A DNA stretch of 64,000 bases, taken from Oxyruncus cristatus. Lineage: Eukaryota > Chordata > Aves > Passeriformes > Cotingidae. The notes beneath the pieces were generated by a model. The model did no database searches. It saw nothing but the letters and a program-made list of their open reading frames with translations, and was not told where the DNA came from. Numbering within the stretch: position 1 is the stretch's first letter; each line of letters starts with the position of its first letter. Positions 12,571-24,472 of the stretch are shown here, in pieces. The position numbers and the translations under genes were made by a program. The DNA lies in NCBI GenBank assembly GCA_013399855.1, contig VXAY01001314.1:419139-483138 (forward strand). Reading direction: 5' to 3'.

Positions 12571-14716
12571 GTGGCAAATTTTTCCTATTCAGGCTTTGAC
12601 TGTTACTGGGGTTGAACAGGTGTTTGCTTGTATCTGCTCAAGGAATCAACTTTTACCTTTTCTTGCTGAGTCACCCACCATCAGATGGTGAAAGGAGAAT
12701 ATAGCAAGGGTTGAGGTTCTGCTTGCCACGTGCTCTTGGCAGGAGTCACACTCATTGCCTTTACATCTCCAGTGCCCTTGTGCATGCAGGAAGGAGAAAT
12801 GGATTCCAGGATGTCAAATTCAACTTCAGCCTTCACCCAGCATCAGCTTGTTGGTGGGCCAGACTGGAAGACAGACAATTTTCTCAGCCAGCAATAATCT
12901 TCAAGCTATAAATAAATAATTCTGTTTCTTCCTTAGACAAAGCTAACACATTTCTAGACTTCCTTTGAAAATACTAGGAACTCTTCCTTGGGGTTGAGAA
13001 CTCAAGCTGGGATATGGTAATAATTCATACCAATGGGTAGGAGCAAGTGGGTGTTTCACAGCAGGGAAGGCTGTCTCCCACTGAAGCTCTTTCATCTTGC
13101 TCCAAAGAATATTTATTGATTCTAAGACTTGAATCCACAGTGTTCCTGTCCCCAGACAGTCCTTACTCACTAGGCCATCATGGGACATGTGTGTTTCTTT
13201 GCCTTTTTTTTGCAGTTTTAAAATTGTTACTATTTCCTGGCAACTGTCACTTCCAGTGAATCTCTTTCTGATGATCTCCTCCAGTAGCTCGTGCAGAGCA
13301 TGTCTGATCTGTACAAAGGCAGGAGTGAAGTTGAAGGAGTTTTATAACACTAGTACTTAACCATATGCACTCGAGCAGCTCCACTTTCTTCTGAAGTGTC
13401 ATAATTAGAAAAGTCATCCAAGATCTCTTTGACTAGCTCTTTTACCAAAGGCTTGGGAAAAGCCAGCAGAATCACCTCATGGGAGATACCCCAGGTCCCT
13501 CCTTGCGTGCCAGCGACAGGTGACTAATGAACAGAAGAGTGAGTGCATGTGTACAGCGAGAGAGCAGAGACTGCAGCTCACTTTGCTGGTTGTAATAATT
13601 CCACTAGACCCGTGTTTTAGCCACCTGTTTATGAATCATCCTCTAAAAAGGTAGAACACATGGGTGCCACTGTGGGTTATGTTGTGATTGATGATGCAGC
13701 TTCTGGTGGCGAAATACTCTTCAGGTTCTTCTGAGATGGAGTCTGCTTGGACAGACCTGAAATTCACTGACATAAATGAAAACTGTTTTGTTTTTATTCA
13801 CGAGAGTGAAAGCCTTTATGTCAGTGCTCTAAACCTTTTTTGGGGAATGCTTGAGGGCCGCCCCCTATGCCTGCACTGTGTAGAAATCAGATTTTGCAGC
13901 GTGCCAGGGACACATCCTTGTCTATAGTGCTCACTGCATCTCATTTGCTAAGCATTGCTGTCTGCCCTTGCTTTTAGGTTGGCAAGTTGCTCTTTTCACC
14001 AGCCTTGCAGAACCATGAGCCACTTGCCTGCCCTCACCACAGCACCTCTGTGGCAAAAGAGAGAATGTTGACCCTAAGAAATGGGAAGGCAGATTGTGAA
14101 GCTGCCTTTATAACCACCCTGTTGGCAGTGTTCAGTGCTTTTGGTTTCTCCTCTTTTTCAGTACTAGAACCCAAAAAGCCGAGGCTTTCATTAATATAGA
14201 AGCATTGTGTTGATCCTGTGTAATGAGCTGATGTTGCGTTACATGAGGCTGATGGCCAGCAAAGGCCTCCATTCTCCGAGGGGAAGAGCAGCTCCTATTG
14301 CCCACAGAAAGTTATCTCAGCAGTTTTAAAGTAACATACAGAACTTTGTCTCAAGCGTCTGATCCTAAGTAATCTCTTAAGGGAGACAAGAAAAAAGGCA
14401 GAAAGCAAACAAAAAAAACCCCAGCAGAAATACCTGTTCTTTAAATGTCTGTGTCTTGTGCAAAATTTGCTCTGAATGAAGCTGCCAACTCCAGCACCAG
14501 TTGTGTTCTTTGGTGATGTATTTGGAAGTGTTTAGTAGGACACTTTAAAGAGTTCACAGTGGGCTTTTCAGGAATTCTTCTTTACCCCTAGGTGGACGTA
14601 TTAGTTTTGAGTATTATGCCATTTCCTGCGCGGTACCTGTTGTGGGATCCCTTTCCCCCCAAACTCTGAACAGTCTTGTGTGCTCAGTGATGCTCACACT
14701 CCATCATCTTTTGCAG

Positions 14717-14825
14717 AATTACAGAAGACTCCGCAGTGACAACATTTGAAGCGCTAAAGGCTCGTGTCCGTGAGTTAGAAAGGCAGCTTTCCCGTGGGGA
14801 CCGCTATAAATGTCTCATTTGCATG
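14717..14825 (+). CDS. RNF220: RNF220 exon, linker helix and first RING cysteines
   Basis: RNF220 is a RING E3 ubiquitin ligase known to act on nuclear substrates and to modulate Wnt/beta-catenin and Sonic hedgehog signalling. This exon follows TTTTGCAG and ends in ATG before GTGAGT. It enters with one base completing a codon, then reads ITEDSAVTTFEALKARV and so on to YKCLICM. The charged heptad-like stretch FEALKARVRELERQL should form a helix leading into the RING, and CLIC supplies the first two zinc ligands. The reading is essentially identical to the vertebrate protein as I remember it. The exon is in phase with the next one. Confidence 0.97.
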
Positions 14826-15942
14826 GTGAGTAGCACTCCACTTGTGGTAATGAATCAGAAATGTCTTGGTATCTTTGCTGAGGAGGGGATACGCTTTTCT
14901 CCTTTTTTCAGGCAGAGTATGGGGGAGCTCGTCACCAATTAGCCTTCCAAACGAAGGTGGTCTTTGCAACCAAAATTTCTGTGTGCATTACGTTGTTCCT
15001 GTGGTATTTGCAGCTGTCCATCTATATGGGGCAAAAAAGTTCCAGCTTCAGAAGACTTTGAGCCTTCCTGTAGCACACTCCCAGATTCCAAACATCCTCT
15101 TCCTGCATGTGCACATTTACATACATAGGGGAGAGCAGAATCTGTGATCAGAGACCCGCCTTCTCTGATTTGGGAACAGGAATGTTGCCTGAGCATTTAA
15201 AAGTTGTTGATGTCCTGCTTGCTCTGTGCTGATGCTGTGGCCTTCCTAAAGAAGAGCAGCAGCTCCCTCTGATGGTCCGAGCCTGCAGGGCTCTGCATCT
15301 CCTCTTGGGTTTCTGTTCTGCTCAGAGCAAAACATTCTGCTTGGTGGAGAGCTCCCTCTGCAACTTCAGCTGGATGCTCGGGGTTCTCTCTCCCAGCCAG
15401 CTCACAGTTTGTAGCTGTGGGAGTGCAGTCCTGGCCATTCATCCCACAGAAAGAACAGCAGCTTGCTCTTGCTGCTAATTTCCAGAGGTTTCTTAGGAAT
15501 GATAGAAGATACTCAAGAAGGCATGTCTGCTGAAAGAGCTGCAATATTCTTGGGATGTAGTTAAGCTGTTCCTGCAGAGCTATGAATTGTGATAAAAGGG
15601 TTGATCTTGCCCTGTCACTGGTTTTTGTATGATCTGGTGACCTTTCTGATGAGAATAATGGCAGGTGGCCACAGCAACTTCAGATGCTTTTGCGATAACT
15701 GTGCTGAGCCAGGTCACCACTTGAGTGGATTATGGGCTTCCAACAGGAGTTCTGGGAAGCCAAGAAAAGGGACTGCAGGAGACTTTCAGCCTCTTCTATA
15801 CAAACATTACAAAAATACAACGTACATATCACACAAAATACCAGGCAGTGTTACCCAAAAAGAGAGGCATTGTGATGGGCTTGGGAGTGAAGAATCAGTA
15901 CATCCCTGCTGTGGAAATAACCTGTTTGCTTCTTCTCCTCAG
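14826..15942 (+). other. RNF220: RNF220 intron within the RING
   Basis: A 1.1 kb intron with GTGAGT donor and CTCCTCAG acceptor. It separates the first RING zinc-ligand pair from the rest. I see nothing else in it; the open frames are short and unrelated to any protein I recognise. Confidence 0.9.
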
Positions 15943-16017
15943 GACTCCTACACAATGCCCCTGACTTCCATTCAGTGCTGGCATGTGCACTGTGAAGAAT
16001 GCTGGCTGCGGACTCTG
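15943..16017 (+). CDS. RNF220: RNF220 exon, central RING zinc ligands
   Basis: A 75-nt exon (25 codons) flanked by TCCTCAG and GTGAGG. It reads DSYTMPLTSIQCWHVHCEEC followed by WLRTL. The Cys-x-His-x2-Cys-x2-Cys spacing of CWHVHCEEC provides ligands 3 to 6 of a C3HC4 RING finger. Phase is 0 at both ends, so the exon joins its neighbours cleanly. Confidence 0.97.
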
Positions 16018-17719
16018 GTGAGGCTCTTGACTACTTTCTTGTTGACTTACAGCCTTTTTCCTCTCTTCTTTGATACTTTATTTTAGATCATCACAGGGAA
16101 AGGTGCTTTTTTTGCTTTGTTTTGGACAATCTGAGTGCTGTGCCTGCAGACTGCCCAAGCCTTGCTGTTTAACACCCCACTCTAGCTTTGACTTGAGTGA
16201 GTTTCGTTTGAGTCGTCGTGACCAAAGTGCTGTCCTGCCCCTTGCTTGTTGCTCTGCTACTTGTGGGCACAGCCATTGCTCACTGAAGAGCTCTGTGCCG
16301 GGGGACTACCCTGCCCTTACAGTAATTTCCTGTGGGGCATCCATGCAGAGAGGTAAAGCTGTGAGAATGGAGGCCAAATCCGCTGAGATTTCATGGAATG
16401 GGTAGCTTCTGAGAAATGTAATATTCCCCCGAAGCAAAGGAAATCATCTTCAGGAGAGAGGATATGGAAGGGAGCTTTTATGAATATGGATCTGTATTTT
16501 TTAGATTATTTGAAATAGCACTGTGGAGTTTTCATGCATATGCCATCCTGTTTTAGAAGTTTGGGGACTACCTTGAACATAGAATAGGTGACCCAGTAGA
16601 GCAGCAATTTATTCATTTATTAAAGGACATCAGGTTAAAATTTGCTATTTAATAAAGTGTTTTCTTTTCCTGTGTTTAAACTGTGGGTTTTATAATCAGC
16701 CTTTAATGTCCCCTCTGCAGCTGATTTTCAGACTTTCATTTTGCTTCGGTTGGTGAGTGGAAAATAGTTGTGCTTTCTAGTTCTCCTGTTAGCAAGATGA
16801 TACAGTGTTGGGTTGCAAAAAATGTAAGGAAGTGCCACTCCTAAAAACTTGTTCCTGTAAGGCATTACTCTACTTTATAGAACACGTTGTGTGCTTGGAA
16901 TTACGATTAAGCTGATCATGCTCCTTTAAATCCTGCCTTTTAAAAGTCTTGTCCAAGAAAAGTTACCGGGATGGTGAAGTGCCTGTGGGCTTGAGTACTA
17001 ATAGCAACTCAATAACTTGGCTATCCCTAGGGCTGTATTTTATAGCTCTTCAGCTACACCCCGTCACTATTTAGTTTATACAAGCTTTTGTAAACATTTT
17101 AGCAGCATGTTATAAAAGACACATATGTGGGCACGTAGGTGTGAGGTGTTGGGTGAATGTGTGCTCTGCCACCTTTGCTGAGTGAAGAGTGCTCGTGTCC
17201 TTCAGCGGTGCTGCAAGCGCAGGATAAAACACTAACATACTTTTCATTTTCTTTACTCTGAAGTCTTTGTCTTCTCCTCTTCCCACCAGCCTCAAGTCAC
17301 CTTCTAAATCTGTGGCACCAGTTTCAGGCTGCTCTTAGACTCAGCAGAAACTTAGTTCAGCTTCAGTCAGGCCCCTTTGTGTCATGTTCAGCAGTCACGG
17401 CTCCTCATGAGAACGGGGAAACTCACTCAGGGATTAGCATTTTCTTGCAGAATGGGAGCCATCTCCCCTTAGAATTCCATGAGAAAAGTGGGGATGAAGC
17501 TGGCTGTGTGTGATCTGCACATAGTTCTTCTGCTGACCAGGCAGGCAGGATGGGAATAGTCCAGCAAGACATCATGTTAAGACTTGGCACTTGCATAGGG
17601 GAAGCAATTAATAAGTGACTACTCATGTGTTCCCCAGTCCTAGCCTCTCCCTGCAGCCCCCAATTTATTAAACCAGGCCTTTTCACAAGGCATGCTTGCA
17701 CTCCCTCTCCCATCTCAAA

Positions 17720-18245
17720 AAAAATCTCCCAGCCTGTGTTCGCATGTTTCTAATGTAACCATTAAAATGTAGCCTGAAGACAGCAATAAAAACCCTGGAA
17801 CGCCTTGGTGCTTTTGTGTCTTGATCAAAGTCAATGTGTGTAATCTCGTTAAGACTGCCCTCCTTCCCCCCCCTCCTTTTTTATGAATTTAATGGCATAC
17901 AGCAGCTGGGCTCAGTGTTTAATGCTTACCAACCTGCATTGTTCTAATTAAGGTATCTCCTTTTATTTCGGGCACAAAAGAGACTCTTGTTTTTTTTAAC
18001 AAGCGAGGAGCTGTGGGATAGTGTGTGTAATAATCGCTGCTGTTACCTTTCCCTGGGTATAAAGCTGGCTCCCCAGTGGGGTGGGGAGGAGGGAGCCTGC
18101 GCGTGCAGCACACATGGAAAGACTTGGCTGGGGGAGAGGGGCAGCATTTTTCTTCTGTTGTGCAATAAACAATTTGTTGGAGTTAATAGGAGTTGGGGCG
18201 GGCAGGTTGTGTTGGGCTTCCGGCCCCTTTTGAACATTCTGGAGA
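17720..18245. promoter_or_regulatory. candidate conserved non-coding element
   Basis: A non-repetitive intronic block with ATTAAAATG, GCAATAAAAACC, ATGAATTTAATGG, TTCTAATTAAGG and TGTTTTTTTTAAC words, rich in homeodomain and forkhead-like cores. Possible enhancer; conservation untested. Confidence 0.3.
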
Positions 18246-19029
18246 TCTGCCATCCCTGCTGGTGAGAAGTCCCCTTTCTCCTGTATCCCTGTGGTTCATG
18301 TGCCTGGCCAAGATGTAATAGTAAATTAGAGTGTGAGTGTGTCTGAGAGAGTGAGGATCATGTACTGAGCAAGGCCCTGGAACTGAAGGTTCAGTGTGCC
18401 CGGGAGCACTTCTAAACCTCTATGGGGTATTGAACACAGGGTGAAATTTGATGCTCACATCTGTCTGTGGACCTAAGGTTTAAACATTTTCTAGGATTCG
18501 ATACTACAATGATTTGAGCATCTCTAGTATCCTCTGACTTTGGTGGTGTCAAACTACAGCCATGAGCTTGCCACTGCCTACTTGCTGGTTGTCTGGGACA
18601 CTCAACACAGTGACATTTTTCATTCACCTGTGTGCTGAGAACTAGTTGATATCTTAAAGTTACGTGGAAACTGGGACACCAGTCTGGAGTAACTTGTCTG
18701 TGATCCCTTTTGGAAAGCCCTGAGAACGTGTGCAGGTTCTTCAAAGATACAAAAGGGAATCATGTTGCAGGAGCAAGGCTTAGCCTGGGCAGCAGGAGGT
18801 GGGTTCATGTCCCTGAACAGCCACTGTCCTTGTGGCAGGTGTCTGTCCTCAGCTGGTTGTTGGACTGCAGCCCCGAGTCACTGGGGATGAATCTGCCTGT
18901 GGAACAATCTGCCCCTTCTCTATCCTTCCCAATTAACTGAGAGTTAACACTAGTACAGCTACTAGTGTGTGGAATTTGTGTTTTCCTTCTCTTGGGAAGG
19001 GTGCTCTAACAGTAGAGATTGACCATCTG

Positions 19030-19185
19030 CTTTGCTGGGGAGGTTTGGAACCTCCATCCTCTGAGGTTTGTGAGAACAGGTTTGATGTATGTCTGTCAGC
19101 AGTAATTCAAGGTGAGGTGATATTTGCCAGGGGAATGGGTTGGTGAGTTCTTGATGTCCCTCTGAGCTGTAATTCTGTGATCTCC
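19030..19185 (+). mobile_element. old CR1-type LINE 3' tail
   Basis: The order of words matches the 3' end of avian CR1 retroposons as I remember it: GGAACCTCCATCCTCTGAGG, a TTTGTGAGAACAGG segment, a TGTCTGTCAG segment, a GGGGAATGGG segment, a CTTGATGTCCCTCTGAG segment, and a final ATTCTGTGAT resembling the CR1 octamer repeat. It is diverged and 5'-truncated, as most avian CR1 copies are, and carries no coding region. A RepeatMasker run would settle it. Confidence 0.55.
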
Positions 19186-20149
19186 CAAACCCTGGTATCT
19201 TTCTTTAGGAAGTAAATGTAGTTAGAAGCTAAGTCAGGCTGTTGTTTACCAGTGATGGAGCTGTTTGTGGGTGCAGGGGCTGAAAGAGGACAGGTCTATT
19301 TGAGCAGATGCAGTTTACTGAGTTTCCCCCATCACCTCTACAGCCAGAGCCAGCATTTCCCATGGGTATTTGCTGACCCCAGGCTTGTGCTTGCCTGCCT
19401 TGGACTTGTTTGAAAATGACAACTGCAAGAGGAGGGAAAAAAACACTTTTAAAAAGCCTTCTTCATCACAGGATGCTTCCAGGAGATCCATCAATAGATC
19501 CGTGTGCTCTGCAGTTGACACACTTACATCTTTGCTGGATTACTGCATTCTTAGCTTTGCCACTTCAGTACCCATGCAGGCTGGAGTAGTTTTGTACAGA
19601 ACAGCACAGATACAGAGCAATCCTTCTGGGTGATTCCTGGGTGCTTCCAGCAGCACAGGGACCTCCTGAGGCAGCAGCTGCGTGGAGGATGCTGCACTTG
19701 ATCGTTCATGATGCTCCTCTGTGCAGTGGGGTTCTTTGGTCATTTATTGACATTTTTCAGTTCTGGCCTCCAGCAGCTTGTGAGGGTGAGCTCCACCCTT
19801 TGAGGAGGCTCTGTGAGAAAAGTTGTTCTCCTGGTGGTTTAACCCCAGTACCTGACAGCTGGAGGGCACCCCACCACGGCAGTGGGGAACAGCTGCTTCT
19901 CTGGGAATTAGCATTTGCAGAGAAGAAGCTGCCACTTCATGTGAAGGCGTGGGTGGGAGAGAGGGCTGTTGCCTTGGTTGAGAATTGGATCTTGGCATTC
20001 CATTCCTCTCCTGGCAGAAGCTGGCTCTTGGTTTGGGTCCCTCTTGCATCTCTCTGCTTTGATTTTACTGCCTCTACTTGCTCTGTGTGTGTGTGTCTCT
20101 TTATTCTCTGTGCCTGCATATTGTGCTTGGAAATTGCCCATTTTTAGAC

Positions 20150-20560
20150 CCACAGGACAGCAGGAAGTGCCTAAAATCCTTCCTTTTGAGTTTCCCTTCT
20201 TTAGCCAATTTACAGCAGACGTCACACCGTTTTTTTTTTTAAGAGGCAACTTTAAGACAAACTCCTCCAATCCTTCCTGGCAGCATGTAAGCCCTAACGA
20301 CTTTTCAACATCTCAGCTCTCGTTAATGTATTTTTCAAACTACTACCCCAAGTGATTAGCCTGTATTGTGGATCAATCACTTGCCAAATTTTAATTAAGA
20401 AAGGAGGAGAAAAAATAAACTCCATCCTGGTTCCAGCCCCGTTTCTTTGCTTTGTAACAGCCCTGGAGCAAACTTCTTGCAGCAGAGTTTTATAAACCCC
20501 TCAAAACTGGGGTTTATAATGGAAAAGCTGAGGTGGCCTTTACTCTAGCACACACAGCCA
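20150..20560. promoter_or_regulatory. candidate conserved non-coding element
   Basis: This block contains TCGTTAATGTATTTTTC, GTGATTAGCC, TTGTGGATCAATCAC and AAATTTTAATTAAG, a dense run of homeodomain and TALE-like sites in unique sequence. The right part repeats a TTTATAA word near 20490-20520. Called on motif density only. Confidence 0.35.
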
Positions 20561-23500
20561 TAACACATCAAGGCTTTTCCATGTAGCTATGATGAAAGGA
20601 GCAGAAGGACCTGGAAAAAAAGAAAGAAAGAAATGGCCGACAGGTGGGACTTATTATTCCACAGCATTTTTATTTCAAGGGAAAAGTTTAGTAACCCCAG
20701 CTGGCAGGTGAGCAGTGGGGGAGCAAACGCTTTTTCATTGTGCCTGTGCCAGCATGTGTGTGTGTGTGTACAAGCTCATGTGCCTCTCCACAAGAGAGGA
20801 GAGCTTAAACTCTGGTGCTGATAAACGCTGTACACCTACTCCAAAAGTCAGATGTAAGGAACAAGGTTCTGAGCAATTTCAATCTAAAAAGAAAAAAATC
20901 AGGACTTAGTTCTGAATTTAACACACGTGCTTATGTGTGCAGAGGAGGACGGTTTTATTTCATAAAAAGAAAGAAAAATGCATCCCCAAGGGTCCAAAGT
21001 AATTATTTTTGCCTGAACTGTTAATACCAAGTAAAAGTACTAGAGAGACCCTGAGCCCAGCGTGCCACGTGCAGCCTGTGCAGCGTTCAGGCCAGGCTGC
21101 TGAAGGTCTCCAGGATGCCGTTGTTCCCTCCAAAGTATCCAGGTTTCAGAGCTCCACTTCCCGCGTGCAGGTGAAGCAGCTTCCACCACTGCCCTAAAGC
21201 AGTCTGTGATCATCTAGCTTCTGCAGAAAATAGGTCAAGCTCCGTGTGGTTGGGTTCTGCGTTGTGGCGTGGTTGAAGAAACTTGAGATGCCCGTGTGCA
21301 GCTCAGCCTTAGGTGGGAGAGTGGATCCCCCTAAAGCCATCAGCATGTGGTACAGACAGTAGATCTCTGGGTCAGAGATCCCAGGCTACGGCAAAATAAA
21401 TCCACCCATCTTTCCTTTCCCTGTGGTATAAAGGAACTACGTACCTGACCTTGCTTTGCCATGGAAGAGAGCAGCAAAGTTGCAGTCGGTTTAATCAGGC
21501 TTGTTCTGCCATCCCTTGTGGGCTGATTGTGGAGGGCTGCTGCAGACCTGGTCAGAGTGGCTTTTCAGGAACCCAGACTTCGGAAATTTCCGGCACTGAG
21601 CTGTCTGGTCTGTGTTAGCGAGGTTGCCCTTGCTAAGGGTCACACACATCTGCCCACAGCTGTCTCAGTCCAGCTCCACATCCCAGAATGGAGCACGAGG
21701 TGCAGGAGAGTGAGGTGGCAGCAGCTGAGGTTGGCTTTTAGTGGAAGCAAACTCCAGGAGGTTCAGTGCTCCTCCCCACCCTCCTGCAGGCAAATGTCTC
21801 TGACTTCAGTGGAGCTGAAAGAGCAGCTGAAGTGCTGTTGAGCATTGCACAGGGGCACTGAGGAGCAGGGGGCACGGTCTGAGGTGGCAGCAAGCACTGT
21901 CCATCCTTTGCCCCCGGACTGAAGGCAGGCTGAGGCATTGGATGAGTCAGAGCACTGATGCTGCAGAAGGTACATTGTTGTATCCTGGTGCATTGTCTGG
22001 AGAGGCAGAAGCTCCAGCTGCTTGGTTGGATGCTTTGCTGCCTTTTGTGTGTAAGCTGTGCCTGTCTTGGGAAAGAGAGCATGGACACAGATGTGGTCAG
22101 TAGTTCCATCTGGAACGCTTAACATCCCCACACACACTTACTTCTGCTTGTCAGGGCACACAGGAAAGCTCAGACAGGCAGCTGCCAACTGCTGTCCCTT
22201 GGACAACATGCTGTGAATTAATTCCTCAGCACCTCCCTGCCACTTCCTTTGGGACCCTCCGGCTACAAAGATGATGCCAAGAGGGCAACTAGGTGCAACA
22301 TGTGTCTTGATGAAGGACCAGGGAACTGCATGGAACTGAGCAGGGACTCAGCTGAAACAGGCTATTTCGTGGCATTTGCCTCCAGATTAGTGAGCCCCTC
22401 CTGGGGAGTGCTGCTGTGTAGCCTGGCCTACAGTGTCAGAAAGGGCAGATGTTTAGATTTTTCTCTCCTTCGTATTGTTGGCACTGCACCAGGTTTTTAC
22501 TGGGACATGCAGGGTTAGAGCTTGCACTTTCTGTGCAGGCACAGTGGGATGGTCCCTGCCCCAGAAGGCTGAAAATCTAAACAGACACAGGAGTTGTCCC
22601 AGGTAATTAGAAGGTTGTGCCCACAGGAATCAGCATCAGAGTTAGATGCGACATAGAGTTCACCAGTGGTCTGTCCCCCTGCCAGTCTGTGACTCACCCT
22701 GAGAGTGATGCCTAAGGTGTTTTGGGTGTCCATCACGTGTTTCATTCAACTGTAGCTCAACAAGAGTTTGTGTGTGGCTGGTTCAAATTTCAGGTGCAAG
22801 GGCCCATGGTCCCCTCCTGTGTCAGGGCAGCTGTTGAGCCACTATCAGCAAGGGCTGGCAAATGGCAGCCTGATTGTTCAAAAGTCCAAAGGTCGGGGAG
22901 TAGCAAGTGTGTGAAGTCCATGTCTGCCAGGAATAATGTGCATGGGAGCAGGGAGAGGGCTGGTTGCAAACTAGTCTGCAGTAGTACTCAGTACTGCAGA
23001 GCAAACATGACTTGAACCTATTTGGAGCTGCACCCTTGCGAATTACTTGCACCCGTGTAAGTTTTCTGTACCTGGGACTCTCTCCTCTAGATTCTTCTTA
23101 GCCCAAGGAACTTCCAGGGGAAAAGGCCCCTGTCCTGCCTTTGCAGGTGTTGTCACAGAGCAGAGAGGGTCTGTTCTAAGGGTGCTTGCCTTTTGTAAGC
23201 AGCAGTGCCACCTCCTCTGCTAGGGGTGTACCCAAGTGCAGGTAGCAGTACCGAAGCAGTGCCCTGCCCTGCTGCTGCAGGTGCTGCAAGAAGCCCTGCC
23301 CAGGGAGAGCAGCAGCATCGCTGAACCCAACGGCCTCAGCTCTGCCAGCCAGCCCCGTGCAGGCTGTCAGGCTCTCACAGTGTTGCGTCCCTGTCATCTC
23401 ACTTGTCACGAGTGCTGGGCGGGAGCTGCTGGAAGGGCCTGTCTGACAGCAGTGAGCAAACTTGGGGTGCTGGGACAGAGCCTGTGCTCAGTTCTGTGCG

Positions 23501-24400
23501 TCAGGAGGTCGTGTTGAGGCTGCAGTCGGTGCTGAAGGCCAGGGCGTCCCAATTTCCTGTGCTGCTGGTGCTGTAGATGGGAGGCTGCCTCACAGCAGAG
23601 CCCTCTTTCTGTCGTTTTTCCCTTCAGTTGTCTGTCACATCTGCCAATCTAATGATGACCAGCTTAGGCTGACCCCGATTCTGAGGCTTATTAACACCTC
23701 TTGCTGTCAGGCTCTGTGATAGATGGCACATCAGCCCTTGTTTAATTTCATGTAGTGTTCACATCGGCCGCCCATTACCCCACCCCAGCTCACATTACAG
23801 TTTGCTGGTTTCAGCTCACCTTGGCAGAAGAGGCTCGTCTCTGCAGCATCTCTGCGAGCTGGGGGGGGACAGGACAAGGGTTTCCTTCATGCCAAAAAGA
23901 GCTTTTTCCTTCCAAAAGCTCGAGAGCTTTTGAAGGATGGCCAAGGCAGTGCCCCATCATGCTACCCTATCAACCAGTTCTGCTGAAAACTTAACTTGTT
24001 CCGGCTGGGTTGATTTTCTGCCTGTTCAGGCACCTGAACTGGCTCGTTGAGGGCTGCAGGTGAGCGAGAGAAACAGAAAGGAGCAGATCTCCCTGGCAGT
24101 CAGTGGTGCCAGGTTTGGTGACACACACTGGTTCTGGGTTTCAGCCCCCCAGAGCTCCTGCTTGCCCAGCTGACTCGTGCTGGGGACTGGAACAGGACGA
24201 GGGGCTTGCAGGGCAGGCAAGAAAGGCGTTGGTTTGGGCTCCCCCTTCTCACAGCTTGTGCCCACTGTTGGCAGGGCACGGCCCTCACTGGGGGAGAAGG
24301 TGGGTGGCGTTGCTGCTCCCCTGAGATTGCAGGCCCAGGGCAGGGCCGTGTGGGTTGTCCTTCATGCTCTCACACTTTGTGTCTCGTGTGCTGCTTGCAG

Positions 24401-24472
24401 GGTGCCAAGAAGCTCTGTCCCCAGTGCAACACCATCACGTCTCCCGGAGACCTTCGGCGCATCTACTTATGA
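24401..24472 (+). CDS. RNF220: RNF220 terminal coding exon
   Basis: The final coding exon follows CTGCTTGCAG and reads GAKKLCPQCNTITSPGDLRR then IYL and TGA (stop 24470-24472). CPQC gives the last two RING zinc ligands. The C-terminal tail ending in RRIYL matches the vertebrate protein as I recall it. Together the three exons give a complete C3HC4 RING with no lesion. Confidence 0.97.
   Translation, partial: GAKKLCPQCNTITSPGDLRRIYL

Larger units (their letters stand above)
1..14716 (+). other. RNF220: RNF220 intron (3' part of a long intron)
   Basis: This stretch ends in a consensus acceptor (TTTTGCAG) at the first RNF220 exon in the window. I searched for the expected preceding RNF220 coding segments, the acidic region and the Ser/Thr-rich linker, and found none, so the upstream exons probably lie outside the window. 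The interval instead holds AT-rich blocks with dense homeodomain-like and GATTG cores, typical of conserved non-coding elements in developmental gene introns. It also has poly(T) tracts, for example near 5148-5180. All open frames here are short and resemble no protein I know. Confidence 0.85.
16018..24400 (+). other. RNF220: last RNF220 intron (8.4 kb)
   Basis: A large final intron. It contains an old CR1-type LINE tail near 19030-19185, CA/TG microsatellites near 20085-20100 and 20753-20770, and candidate conserved blocks near 17720-18240 and 20150-20560. No coding exon is visible; frames such as 19641-20147 lack splice support and resemble no family. Confidence 0.85.

Noticed and set aside
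1..14716. Additional upstream RNF220 exons
   Set aside because: I looked for the acidic region and the Ser/Thr linker preceding ITEDSAV in all frames and found none; they should lie left of the window.
19641..20147. 168-codon frame in the last RNF220 intron
   Set aside because: No splice support, no recognisable domain, competing frames on the opposite strand.
22515..22735. Possible ancient repeat (CAGTGGGATGGTCCCTGCCC, GGCTGAAAATCTAAACAGAC)
   Set aside because: It resembles an old interspersed repeat I half remember, but I cannot name the family or its ends.
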